Source of the DNA: Gymnopus androsaceus JB14
Lineage: Eukaryota; Basidiomycota; Agaricomycetes; Agaricales; Omphalotaceae
Length of the DNA stretch: 64,000 nucleotides
Direction: 5' to 3'
Assembly: GCA_009733575.1 (NCBI GenBank)
Contig: ML769397.1
Span: 1 to 64,000, forward strand
The position numbers and the translations under genes are program-made. Shown in pieces: positions 1 to 11,421 of this stretch. The notes beneath the pieces are model-generated. The model did not search any database. It had not been told where the DNA came from and saw only the letters and a list, made by a program, of their open reading frames with translations. Numbering within the stretch: the first letter of the stretch is position 1; each line of letters opens with the position of its first letter.

Positions 1-95
1 AGTATATAAGGACTCCAGTAGTACTGCTAATGATAACGACTTCTACTAGTCTTTTACCTCTCTCTATCTGCTCTACAAGCTTAACCACTTGGTGA

Positions 96-3000
96 GTGCT
101 AGTCACTGCGCCTCCTAGCTTATATGCTGCGCAACAAAAGGAAATAAGGAAATTGTCAGTACCCAATGCAATTGAAGCAGTCAACAACTTCAAACGCAAA
201 CATTTTGTAAGAGGTACAAAGGGCAAGGACCGTAAACTATCAGTCATCATTGAAGACATCACAAAAGGCAATCAAATAGAAGCAGATGCTCTTCTAGACT
301 GTGGAGCAACCAGATCATGTATCAATAAAGAATTTGTTGAGAAACATAACATCCTGATCTGAAAACTCCCAATCAAAATTGCTGTATACAATGCTGATGG
401 TAATTTAAATGCCGGCAGATCAATTGAAGCAATGGTGGAAGTTTGTTTAGTCATTGGAGACCATGTAGAAAGAATAGAATTTGGAGTTACCAATCTTGGA
501 AACACCAATATTTTCATTGGTCTTGACTGGCTTAGAGAACACAATCCTAGCATAGATTGGACAAACTCAACTGTCACATTTGACCATTGTCCCACCTGTT
601 GCAGTTACATTCCTTGGTGGCTAAATCCAGAAGAAGGAACTTCCCTCAATCGTCTAGAAGAAGGGGAGAGGCTTTTCATATTCAACTGGGAAGGTTATGT
701 CCAAGATCACGGACACATATGTGCCATGTCAGAACCCTCTACAGTAGATCAATATGTTAAGGAACACCCTGCTGTATTCAATAAACAAGGATTTGACAAA
801 CTTCCTAAATGATGACCATGGGATCATGCCATTGAACTCACACCTGGTTCTAATCCTGTTGACTGTAAAGTTTACCCTCTGAATCTTGATGAACAAAAGG
901 CATTGGATGAGTTCCTAGAAGAAAACCTATAATCAGGACATATTCATCCATCAAATTCCCCAATGGCCTCACCATTCTTCTTTGTCAAAAACAAGGATGG
1001 AGCTTTATGACCAGTTCAGGATTATTGAAAACTCAATGACATGACAATCAAAAACCATTACCCGCTTCCTCTAATCCAGGAACTAATCGATAAGCTTAAA
1101 GATGCTAAGGTTTTTATGAAAATGGACATTCAATGGGGATACAACAACATTTGAATCAAGGATGGTGATGAATGGAAAGCAGCATTTAGAACAAATCAAG
1201 GGTTATTCAAACCAATGGTTATGTTCTTTGGTCTCACAAATTCTCCTGCATCCTAAAATGTCTCATCAGTGAAGGACATGTAATCATATATATGGATGAT
1301 ATCCTTGTATTCACAAAAAACACCATTGCATTGTACATGAAGTCCTTAAAATTCTTGAAGAGAATGGTCTATATCTCAAACCAGAGAAATGCACATTCAA
1401 GTCACCTCATATTGATTATCTTGGCATTATTGTTGGAAACAGTCAAGTGAAAATGGACCCAAAGAAAGTCGAAGCAGTCAAAGACTGGCCAGTCCCAAAG
1501 AAGAAACATGACATATAATCCTTTTTAGGATTCTGTAACTTCTTTAGATGCTTCATTTGAGGGTTCAGTCATGTTGCTAGACCTCTTAGCAGACTCACTG
1601 GAAATATGGAATGGTCATGGGGTCCTGAAGAGTTTCAAGCCTTCAAAACTCTAAAGACAAGAATCACTGAAGACATCACACTAGTAATCCCCTTAGATAA
1701 TGGAAAATTCCGAGTAGAAGCCAATTCATCTGACTTTGCCAATGGTGCTGTGCTATCTTAACAGTTTGATGGAAAATGGAGACTGGTAGCCTTTAGGTCT
1801 CGTTCTCTCAATGACGTTGAACGTAATTACAAGATCTATGATAAAGAGATGATGGCTATTATGGATTCATTGTCAGAATGGCACCAGTACCTTATGGGCG
1901 CTAGAGAACCATTTGAAATATGGACCAATCACCAGAACCTCTAGTACTTCCGTAAACCCCAGAAACTTAATCGAGACAAGCACGTTGGGTTACGGAACTA
2001 TCCGAATACAAATTTGTTCTTCATCACAAACCAGGTACTTCTATGGGAAAAGCAGACACTTTGTCAAGGATGACAAACCTTGATACGGGGGTGAATGACA
2101 ACAAAGACATTGTTGTTCTAAAACCAGAATTTTTCATCAATATAATCTGTGAAACCGAGAGTCCAGAAGATGCCATAATTGACAAAATCAAAAAATATGT
2201 CAACAACATGGACAAAGCAGTAGTCAAAGCTCTAAACAGAAAAGATAAATACTGGGTTAATGAACATGGTGGAATTGTTACATGGAAAAATTGCATCTAC
2301 GTCCCAAAAAACCGAGAGTTACAAGGAGAAATCATAAAGAAACACCATGATACAATCCTCGGAGGACATCCAGGTTGATACAAAACATGGGAGTTAATCA
2401 CTCATGACTATTGGTGGCCAGGAATGGGAAATGACATCCAAATTTGCATAAAAGGATGTGAGAAATGCCAAGCCACTAAAATCCATCGAAATAAACCTGT
2501 TGGACACCTTAATCCCCATAACGTACCATTTGGACCTTGGGAATTTGTAGGAGTTGATTTAATTGGGAAATTACCGGAAGCAGGAGGATTTGATGCCATT
2601 GCCATATTTGCTGATCACTATACAAAGCGAATTAGACTTTTTCCCACCCACATGTCATTAACATCAGAAGGCATGGCATGAATGTATAGAGAAAAGATCT
2701 TTCCTATTCACAGACTCTTCCAAAAGATCGTACATGATTGAGGCCCACAGTTTCATTCAGGGTTCATGAAAGAACTCTACAAACAACTCAGAATTGAAGC
2801 AAACTTTACAACAGCATACCATCCTCAGACTAACGGACAAACCAAAAGAACAAACCAAGAAACCAAACACTACCTCCGTTTGTTCATTAATTACCACCAG
2901 TTGGACTGGCATGAATAGTTACCTACAGCCAAGTTTGCATATAACAATTGAGTACACTCTGCTACAAAAGTTTCCCCTTTCTTCGCTGATATGGGTCATT

Positions 3001-3737
3001 GCCCATATAAAGGCACTGCACCAAAAGAAAAATCCTCAAATCCCTCAGCCCAAGAGTTTGCCGATAGCATGGAGAAAGTACGAGATGAAGTAGGTGCAGT
3101 GCTAAAGAAAGCAGCTGAAGACATGACTTGCTACTATAACAAAATACATAACGAGTCAAGAGAATACAAAATAGGAGATAAGGTATGGCTTGAAGGGATA
3201 AACATTACAAAATGTTGACCAACGAAGAAGTTGGATGACAAACGTTTTGGACCCTTCGAAGTACTAGAGAAAGTTGGTCATAGCTTGTACAAACTCAAAA
3301 TCCCAAAAACATGGAGGAACATTCATGATGTCTTCAATAAAGTTCTCCTTACACCATACTATCCCCCACAATTTCCGAATCAACCCTGAAATACCAATCC
3401 ACCACCTGTAGAAGTCAAAGGAGAAGAACCAGAGTGCAAAGTCAAAGAAATGGTTGATTCAAAGCAGAATAAGAGAAGTAAGAAGGTGACGTACAAAGTC
3501 AAATGGAAAGGATACAGACCACACAAAATGACATGGGAACCAGTGTCAAATCTTGGTCAGGTGAAGGAAGCTATCAAGGAATTTCATGACAAATATCCCG
3601 CTAAACCACATTCAAAGGAAATTCAAAAACTCGAAATACCCATGTCATTATTCCCCAAACACCTATTCTGTCCTATCCCAGAATCATTAATGACATCAAT
3701 GATGCCTACAGAATCAATGACAGCAAAGCTTGCGTGA
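96..3737 (+). pseudogene. gypsy gag-pol polyprotein remnant (PR-RT-RH-IN-chromodomain)
   Basis: Conceptual translation across stops shows a retropepsin motif LLDCGATRSCI (about 285-325), RT conserved blocks from about 1000 with an intact YMDD box near 1290, RNase H around 1690-2000, and an integrase HHCC zinc region followed by VDLIGKLP (2330-2650). A chromodomain (TYKVKWKGYRPHKMTWEP, about 3490-3545) follows. A short deletion removes the residues just before the YMDD block. Stops occur at 361, 811, 814, 930, 1008, 1026, 1152, 2377, 2680 and elsewhere. At nearly all of them the expected residue is Arg or Gln, so the stop is explained by CGA to TGA or CAA/CAG to TAA/TAG. The final open piece ends at 3737, 29 bp before the LTR. 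Confidence 0.88.
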
Positions 3738-3766
3738 TGTGGAAATTGCATCCTAAAGAGGGGTAA

Positions 3767-4229
3767 TGTTATGAACATTCTTATCTTATCAGACACATGG
3801 TATTATCTCTTATCATTTTCCTTTATTTACCTTTATATATCCACATAAGCATGCACTTGTTTAGACACGCAGCTATACTAAAACTAGGTTCTATCAATCA
3901 GAGTATGATTGTTTCTGATCATAACACATGCTAGCATGTTCATACTTATACAATCAACCTATCATTACTTATTGTTGTTTACTTGTTGTCTTTCATCATT
4001 TCATGCATTGTTAACATGCAATCAGGGTATAGGGCTATGGGCTTAGGGTTCATACTTTAGTATATATAGTAGTTGTAGCTGTAGCATAGTCCTTAGCTTC
4101 AATCTTGTCAATACCTCCTAGTCCTCAATATCATCTTCTCTTTTCCTCATTGTTTTTGTCTTTGCCTAAGTTGGAAGTCGTGACGCCTGGTACCTTGTGT
4201 TGTGAGGAACTAGTCGCTGACATCTGGCA
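3767..4229 (+). repeat. 3' LTR of the gypsy element
   Basis: It begins TGTTATGAAC immediately after the polypurine tract and contains a TATA-like TATATATA near 4060. It is homologous along its length to 4703-5240. The two copies share the block around GTAGTTGTAGCTGTAGC and a run of TCCTCAAT near their 3' ends. This copy carries a 12-bp insert near its end (about 4208-4219) absent from the other copy. Confidence 0.8.
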
Positions 4230-4702
4230 TTTGTAACTGTGATCTTGCAGTGAAAGCTGTTGCCAAAGCTCTTGGTGTAAAAGTCAAGCGCATTATGAGT
4301 CGCTGCACTGGATCTTGTTGCATGAAGGAAGGAGGGATATATGGTCTTTTTCAGCTTGGATGTGAAATCACAAATGCTCCTGCATTTGGTGAGAGTACTG
4401 ATGGTACCACCATGCACAGAATCACTCGGAAATGCCGACACATCACCCTTCCTGTCCACAGCTACAAACCTGATGCTAATGATGATGATCCGTCTACTTG
4501 GACATATACTAGTTGCTTTGCTGAGGCTGTACCTGTGCTCGACCATACTGCTAAGCAACAGCTTGAAGGATTGGAACAGCTTGGAAAGAAGATTGCAGAT
4601 ACATATCCAAATAGCACACTGGCTCAGTGTGATGGGAAGAAGATGGATGGTGATGACTACTTTTGGAAACAGACTTTTCAGAATATGGATCATGCTAGCA
4701 AT

Positions 4703-5234
4703 TGTTATGAACACTTTATCTTATCTCATGCCACATGGACTATTACTTATCTGTTTCTTCTATTTGTCTTTGTATATCTTGGCACTTACTTAAAGTGCAT
4801 GCTTGTTTAGGTGCGTGGCTGTGTTGTTTACTTATGTTTCATTCTTTATAGTTCATCAGCACATATATGATCTTGTATGATTGTTTGATCCTTGATCATA
4901 GGTCTTGATCATCCAATCATCCTTCAATCACTTCAATCACACCTCATGCTAGGATGCTGCATTCGGTACTGGATACACATGTATGATCACTTATTACTTA
5001 CAGACATTGATACTGTTGTACTTCATAGTTTCATGCATTGTTACAATATGTACAGGGCATTGGGTTATGGGTCTAGGGCTTGTACACTAGTAGTTGTAGC
5101 TGTAGCTTAGTCCTTAGCTTCAATCTCGTCAATACCTCCTAGTCCTCAATTCATTCTTGTTCTCTTTTCCTCATTGTTCTTGTCTTTGCCTAAGTCAGAA
5201 GTTGTGATGCCTGGTGCCTCGTGTTGTGAGGACA
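4703..5234 (+). repeat. Solo LTR of the same gypsy family
   Basis: It starts TGTTATGAAC and is collinear with the LTR at 3767 in the same orientation, but has no internal gypsy sequence beside it. It interrupts the unclassified host reading frame directly after codons reading NMDHASN. It is about 70 bp longer than the first LTR because of an extra stretch near 4770-4840. No clean 5-bp target-site duplication could be matched. Confidence 0.75.
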
Positions 5235-5382
5235 TCTGGAAAAATTCCCTAGTGCCCAGGAACATATAGGTTGCACTGAGGTACCCACAGGGTGACCAGG
5301 ACACCCAGGATGTCTAGGCACCCCAGGCACCCCAAAGAAACCCCCCAAATCCTATGCATCCTGAGGATAGAAAAGTATCTCT

Positions 5383-5472
5383 GGGGTGTCCCTGAATATT
5401 CCTGGGGTGTCCCTGAATATCCCTGGGGTGTCCCTGATCATCCCTGGGTGTCCCTGGGGCGCCCTGGGAATC
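5383..5472. repeat. Minisatellite, unit about 23 bp
   Basis: Imperfect tandem units of the type CTGGGGTGTCCCTGAATATC, repeated about four times. The flanking 5240-5380 is rich in the related words CCCAGG and CACCCC. Confidence 0.75.
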
Positions 5473-5689
5473 CATAGAGAAAATATTTAAAATAATATAT
5501 TTTTTACCATCTTAGCTTCTTATGCTCATATTTACCTTCTTTGATTACTTATTCATTATTCAAATCTCGGTACTTAATACACTTATTATAGATGGTTGTT
5601 GTGCTTATTGCTCACTGCTTATTATTGTCTTATTCATTTGGTGTTTCAGTGCTTAAATTCAAGTGACTCATAATAAACTCAAAGATTGA

Positions 5690-5790
5690 CACCTCACAGG
5701 TTTGAACTCTCAACCTCGCAGTTAACTGTATTATATAAGCAATAACGCGAGAGCTCAAAACCACTGAACTATCTTGATGTAAGATATGCT
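5690..5790 (-). repeat. tRNA-derived SINE-like or pseudo-tRNA sequence
   Basis: On the minus strand, an A-box-like TAGTTCAGTGGTTTTGAGC is followed by a CTCGC/GCGAG stem with an enlarged loop and a B-box-like GAGTTCAAACC. The spacing and order are tRNA-like, but the acceptor stem does not close, so this is a tRNA-derived repeat or dead tRNA rather than a functional gene. Confidence 0.45.
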
Positions 5791-6099
5791 AGAAACTTTA
5801 TGCACTATATACACTAACTAGTGGGGTCAGCATCACCTATAAGAAAATTGGTGAGCACTTGGTCATAAGTGCACATGAACCCATTCTCCCACCATAGTCT
5901 ACCAAGACTATCTACAATGTTACCAGTAATTATTCTTAGGTAAAAAGGGCTTGAAAGGCCAAAACTAGACTCAATGTTTTGTCTTTTGGTTAATTTAATT
6001 TTGTTGTGGATATAATGTAGCGTTTAATTGAGACATAAAGTATGCAGGCAAAAGCGTTGGATGGGCGCTTAAATCACGTGCTCGTAAGCACGAGCACAT

Positions 6100-6425
6100 G
6101 ATCCCTCTCCCAGGGTGTCCCAGGGCTTCCCACAGCTGTCCCAGGGCTTCCCAGAGCTTCCCAGGATCCCCAGGAATTTGCCCATTTCCCAGGCAGCCCA
6201 AGTAACCTGGGCAGCCTAGGATTTTAGCCAAATCCTGAAGGTCTTTGGGCTTGCTTGAGGCTAATTCCTGATTAACTTCAGAGATCTCCAAGAATCCCTA
6301 GAATTTGGCCAAAATCCTGGGCTACCTGGGGTGCTTGGGTTGCCTAGTGTTGCCTAGGAATTGGCCAAATTCCTGGGCATCCCTGAGATTGACCAGGCAC
6401 ACCTGAGCTTGCCTGGGCTTTAGGT
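6100..6425. repeat. Low-complexity CCCAGG/CCTGGG-rich repeat
   Basis: Degenerate short repeats of the words CCCAGGGCTTCC, CCTGGG and CCAAATCC. It is compositionally like 5280-5475 in the opposite sense and like 42330-42610. It ends just before the next block of the broken host frame. The rest of 5475-6100 is AT-rich and holds only the SINE-like sequence. Confidence 0.6.
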
Positions 6426-8173
6426 AGTTTTCCAGATGGAACTAGTCACTGACAGCAATGGGAAGAAAAAGTTTAAACTCACAGATGAGAAGAAGGTGCA
6501 AATCTTGCATTATGATCTTGGTTGGGAGAAAATGGAGGATATGTCTGCTAATGTGATTCTTCAAGCACTTATGGATATATCTGAAGAGGATATTGTGAAG
6601 GCAGCAAAGAAGACTGCAGATGAACTGTGAGTTATTTCTCTTTTGGTGAAATCTTAATATAATATTTAATTCAATATCTAGTACTACTCAAGAGCATGGT
6701 GCAATAGCAATGGATCTACTTGAACAGTGCATAGGCAAGGAAGCATTCAAATCTCTCCCTGACTCTGAAGCCCAACTACTGCATCTTTTCATCTTTGTTG
6801 GGTGTGGTGCACATAAATCTCTCAATGCTTTTTGGTATGGAGTTGTCAAGATGTGTGAGACCTGGAACGGTCAGAAGAGCTGAAGGGTCCTTGTGATCTT
6901 GCAAAAAAATTTCATGAGCTTGCTATGAAAAGCACCTCCAACAACAACAACACTGAAGCTTCTGATTGTTGCGAGAAATCTTGTCCTTGAGGTGGTGTAA
7001 AGCTTTGTGAACTGGCTGGTGTATTATTCCAACACAAGGATGGTGAGACTGAGTATCAGGAAAAGCATCATATGTTCATGAAAGCTCGGAAGGAAGATCT
7101 TTATGAACTTCCTGAGACAGAGAGTGGAAAGAAATTTCTTGATGTTTCCAATACTCAGTAACAGTCTCATTCCTATGCAGTGGCGGAACTTCTTGTCTTT
7201 TGTAATGATTACCAGGAACTTGTTGAGGAAATCTGTTGATATGCCGATTTTTCGGCTAAGGCTAGAACTGCGCAGAACCAATAACCCTAGGTTCTGTTAG
7301 TAACAAAACACAGTCAATAAGAGAACTATAGTGAGCCCGAGCTGATAGTTAAAATCTACCGAGGACCTATTCTACCCAAGAGGTTGCAGAGTAACGGTAC
7401 GCGCAATGGTACCATACTTAACTTTGTGAATGCGCCTCAATCAAAGTCCTATGCGCGGTATGGTGTAGCGAGGCAAGCTTGTTGGATAACAAGTTGCTGA
7501 CCGAGGCAGATAAACGAGCCCACATACCAGTTATACTAGGCTAGGTCATCGAAGGATATACCCAAGGGATCGAAGTCTTAACGAGGCATCGCTTCCGCGA
7601 TCAGCTCACCGAGGAGTCTAAACGACACTCAAGTTTATTAAACGAAGCAAGGTGGATCCAGATGGGGAAGTACCCTAACGGGTGCCCTCAAAGTTGACGC
7701 TCGCTGGAAAGCGCCCAGGCATATAACCGCGGCAGTCCAATGCGGCCACATGACCCACTTGCTGTAGCTACTTCTAGAGCACGGAAGGACCAAGGAGTAT
7801 TTCTATCCGAGCCTCAGCGTTTTACCGAGATCCATATGCTACCAGGCATCTAGACTCGAGACCACGTGGAACTAGGGATAATAACCAGTCTCCCATTGGC
7901 AAGGAAAAACATAGAAATACTTCCGAGGGCTGTTCTGCTAAAGGAACTGGCGAGCCTTGTAAAAAGGCAAACGACTTGAGTCGATTTGGACCAAAATCCC
8001 AAAGGTCAACCCAATCGAGGAAGACAAACGAACGAGGCAGGAAAAACGTCGAGGCAAAACCATAGTATACACGCATATATGGACATTATTTATCTTTTTC
8101 TATTTTACTTACTCCGTTTCATCCTATCTCACTCAGTTTCTCTCATTTTCCTATTTTCATATATCTCGCTCAG

Positions 8174-8180
8174 TATATAA
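8174..8180 (+). promoter_or_regulatory. TATA box in LTR-like repeat
   Basis: TATATAAGGG follows a CT-rich region. The same word is kept in the second copy at 38062-38068. Confidence 0.4.
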
Positions 8181-8700
8181 GGGTAGCTATTCTATCTCGG
8201 AATGACAAGTTAGACTTGATACCTGAAACGCAGTTCTATCTTAGGACCTGTAGTGATTTGTACATGCTCAGACGCGTCTGCATCGTCCTCTACAACCTTT
8301 GAAACAGGTGGCCTTCTTGTAACCTCGATAATACTGAGGCTGTTCATTCTACTTCCCGGCTATTAAGTCGAGCATTCCTGGTTTTCATCTCGAAGAGAGG
8401 TCACATCAGTCTTAGGACCGCAGGTGGAGCCTAACGTGCACACCTCGACGAGCCCGTTGTTGATTAGGAAAGGTCTTGGACCCAAGTGTCAGCTTGGTCT
8501 AGTTTTAGGGAGGAAGCTTCTCGGAGTGTTACCTAGCTTTACCAACAGATTCTACCCCTTGCCCGCTCTTCGCTGAGTGTGTTAAAAATGCCTACTCGAG
8601 TGACTTGCGCGGCGGTCGTATAAGCTTGTTAGGTAACTCGTGGGAATCCCTGAGAGTTGGAGTATCATTGCGCGGCGACGTAAAGGCTCCCGAGATATGC

Positions 8701-8806
8701 AAAGTTGTTTGTTGAGTCGGCGTACTTGACCCGTGCTTTGGTGTTTCACCGCGGATACGCAAAGTTGTTTGTTGAGTCGGCGTACTTGACCCGTGCTTTG
8801 GTGTTT
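8701..8806. repeat. Tandem 46-bp duplication, 60-bp spacing, inside copy 1
   Basis: The block starting AAAGTTGTTTGTTGAGTCGG occurs at 8701-8746 and again identically at 8761-8806. The homologous position in copy 2 (about 38588-38633) has the block once, so the duplication is specific to copy 1. Confidence 0.9.
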
Positions 8807-10673
8807 GCCTTCCCCTCGATTAGTTCAGCGCGTCGTCGTACGTTAGTTGGCTTTTCAAAACCTCCCTCCAAATATAAAACCTTGTTCATTGCGCACTAGC
8901 TGTGTCAACTGTCAAGTGCTTTTCTCTTCAAATCAATTAGTAGTCGAGGGAACCTTTGACAACCTCCTTCCTCGCATTAAATTAAACCTTTTGGATTGTA
9001 TCTGATTGGGGTGATTGTTGTTTGGTTGGTTTTCATACCCAGCACAAATCTAACTCATCACTGTAACAGAAAGACAAAGCAGGGTGCAAATCACCTTGAG
9101 GGTAATGTGCTGAAGGGACTTCAGGATCCAGACACACTCGCTGAACTTGGTGCTATGGCTATTGAAGGTATTACAACTTCTTGGCCTTACATGAGCCTTA
9201 TTCGTTCACCTCCCGATGGTGCAAATTTTGTAAATACCCTCAGTCCTGAAATAATTGAGCTGCATTGCAATTGGATTGTCCCATTCTGCAAAAATCTAGC
9301 TTTACATCCAGAGAAGGTTCTCGATCCAAACACTCCTCAGATTGAATTGAATCTTGATGGCCAGCCTTTCATTGACAAGACTATCATTCCTGCTCTTCGA
9401 ACACTCGCACCTGAACTTCCTAATCTCAATCTGATGATCTCTGCAATGTTCCATGGTGCTGCACAGGGTTGGAAGATATTTACATCTGAATATGCTGATG
9501 ACCCTTTGAATCCCGCTTGTATTGCATCACTTTTGCCAGAACAGCTAGCTCTTCTCGGTCGAATTTGCATGACCAATGATTCTAATGAAGGTGGTCTTGG
9601 TTCTATATCAAGTATACTCCTAGCAGCAATGCTCATACTTTCTCATCCCTTGCGAGGTCCAAATGTAACAACCTGGAAGCATTTATTTCGAAATTATGCC
9701 AACAAGATGATCAGTCATATGTGATGTATCTAGCACGGAAGTTAGATGCAAGTGGGGAAGCAAAACGGTTCCAGGAAGAATATCTTAGGCTGCAGAAGGA
9801 ATGGGCTGAATTGGCAAGGAAGAAGGTTGAAGATACTGCAAGGAAGAAGGCTGATGAGTTGCAGTGGTTGAGTACAATTGGTATTGTTGTGGATCAAGCT
9901 TCAATTCAGAAGATGACAGTTGCCCAGCTCAAAGATCAATTCAAACAGCACAAAGGTGTTTGACATGATCCTGAACTGGCAAATGTTACCCAAAGCTCTC
10001 TCAAGAACAAGAAAGCTTGGCTTGATGCTATTCTAGCGGCAGTCAAACATATGGGACCTCAACAGTAATGTATTCATTTTCTTTACATGTGCACTTACTC
10101 ATTTCTCTAAATTTTAATAGGAATCTACAAAATAATGATCAAGCGGGCTCCTCAAGTTCACCCCTGGGATCTGTCGAAGGTATGATTGAACACATCACGG
10201 AACCTGCACAACAGTGTCTGCCAGTGGTGATAGATGGTCATTGACCAAAATCATGGTAGATATACAAGAAATATGTTGAAATTCTAGCAAGATGTAGGCA
10301 GTGTCTATTGGAGCCATGCTGCTGGGCAATTGACACCCTTTTGCCACCTTATTTAGTGGTTAACACTGTTCACCATTGATTTTAGCAATTAACATCTTTC
10401 AACATTGTTCTAAGTCATTGACAAATTCTTCAACATCATTCCAAACCATTAACACCATTCAACATTGACTCACCATTTTCCTTGGAATGCCTTTGAATTG
10501 AGTCTTACACATGATATATATTATCTGAACCAACTGTAGAAGCTAAATACATAGATAATAGAGGAGAAGATGCAGAGGAAGTAGTTTATTATACATCTGT
10601 GAGCCTATATAGTGCACTAAGGAGCTTATATTATAAATGGCAACTTGGTGAAGTGGTTATGTGTGTGTAGGCA

Positions 10674-11371
10674 CCAAGGGGGACTCGGCATCCGAATGGC
10701 AGACGTCATGCCATCCTTCCTAATTTGGGAGGGTAGGGTATTTACGACACAATCGAGATTTGATGTGTGACAGCACAGCCTGAGTATGTATGCCATAGCC
10801 ACTCTTGACTGTAACTTGCTCTATCGCATCCAACGCGTCGTTGACCTCAGGCCGTCAGGCCAAACTCGACACTTGAATGCCCCTCGGTTTCTGCTGATAC
10901 TTTCAGTGCTCTCTCTTTAATCTACACAAAAAACTCTTGCATGCCACATAGTCATGATCATGAAACTTTTGCAATAGGATCTGGTGCCTCTGGCCAGGCC
11001 ACATCGAATCAGAATACCCAATATACATCATCCAGTACAAACCACATTCCTTGTTCCTATACTACTTTTACGAGTGCCTCATCATCCTCGCAGGTTGTTG
11101 ATAACAGTACTTACACGCAATTGAATGCTTCTAATGATTTCCATGAACATAATGACGTGACTTTCTCTACTGAACATACTAATACTAATGATATACTAGT
11201 ATCGCAACCTATGTACATTGATCTTTCCGTCGACATACTGGCTCACGCGCGCTTTCATAATGTGACGGTGACTTCCAAAAACAGCTTAGACCGCTCTAGA
11301 GCACCCACGTGGACTTGACAGGTTACGTTAAGGGCCTTCCGTCTGCCATTCGGATGCCGAGTCCCCCTTGG
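10674..11371. mobile_element. Nested element with perfect 32-bp terminal inverted repeats
   Basis: The sequence at 10674-10705 (begins CCAAGGGGGACTCGGCATCC) recurs as its exact reverse complement at 11340-11371. The enclosed 698 bp sits inside the larger inverted-repeat element. It contains one open frame and no recognisable transposase, so it is probably a non-autonomous DNA transposon. No target-site duplication was found. Confidence 0.6.
10941..11318 (+). CDS. Hypothetical Ser/Thr/Asn-rich protein within the TIR element
   Basis: A 125-codon open frame lies wholly inside the 32-bp-TIR element. The product is low-complexity, rich in Ser, Thr, Asn and His (for example YTSSSTNHI), with no signal peptide, membrane segment or known motif. 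It may be cargo or chance. The frame ends just before the right TIR. Confidence 0.25.
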   Translation: MPHSHDHETFAIGSGASGQATSNQNTQYTSSSTNHIPCSYTTFTSASSSSQVVDNSTYTQLNASNDFHEHNDVTFSTEHTNTNDILVSQPMYIDLSVDILAHARFHNVTVTSKNSLDRSRAPTWT

Positions 11372-11410
11372 CAGGCACAGCTGATTTCTTTGATCAGGTT
11401 GCAGGTTGCA

Positions 11411-11421
11411 GGTTCGATTCC
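11411..11421 (+). promoter_or_regulatory. Pol III B-box-like sequence
   Basis: GGTTCGATTCC matches the tRNA B-box consensus exactly and is followed by an A-rich tract (11431-11455). No convincing A box is present upstream, so this is a tRNA-derived fragment at most. Confidence 0.35.

Larger units (their letters stand above)
1..4229 (+). mobile_element. Ty3/gypsy chromovirus, 3' portion with 3' LTR, inactivated
   Basis: The window opens inside an LTR retrotransposon. In order there are an aspartic protease, reverse transcriptase, RNase H, zinc-binding integrase and a C-terminal chromodomain, then a purine-rich tract (about 3756-3763) directly before the 3' LTR at 3767. Protease-RT-RH-IN-chromodomain order defines Ty3/gypsy chromoviruses, whose chromodomain is thought to steer integration. 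The 5' LTR, primer-binding site and most of gag lie upstream of the window. The frame carries many stops and at least one deletion, so the copy cannot be active by itself. The right end is placed where homology to a second LTR copy (4703) stops and is uncertain by about 10 bp. Confidence 0.9.
7234..9068 (+). mobile_element. 1.8 kb LTR-like repeat, copy 1
   Basis: The segment begins TGTTGATATG and ends CACTGTAACA, so its ends are the short inverted TGTT/AACA pair usual for LTRs. It interrupts the host frame between VEEI and RKTKQGANH. It is flanked by GAAAT on the left (1 bp from the end) and GAAAG on the right, a possible decayed target duplication. A second copy lies at 37133-38702. Inside are a pyrimidine-rich stretch and a TATATAA box (8174-8180) like an LTR promoter. 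No reading frame over 90 codons or transposon domain was recognised. A very long solo LTR is the best reading; a non-autonomous element of another class is possible. Confidence 0.65.

Noticed and set aside
272..595. Minus-strand open frame opposite the gypsy protease
   Set aside because: It is antisense to a clear retropepsin region and has no motif.
7822..8076. Short frames inside the 1.8 kb repeat as a transposon protein
   Set aside because: They are not conserved in frame between the two copies of the repeat.
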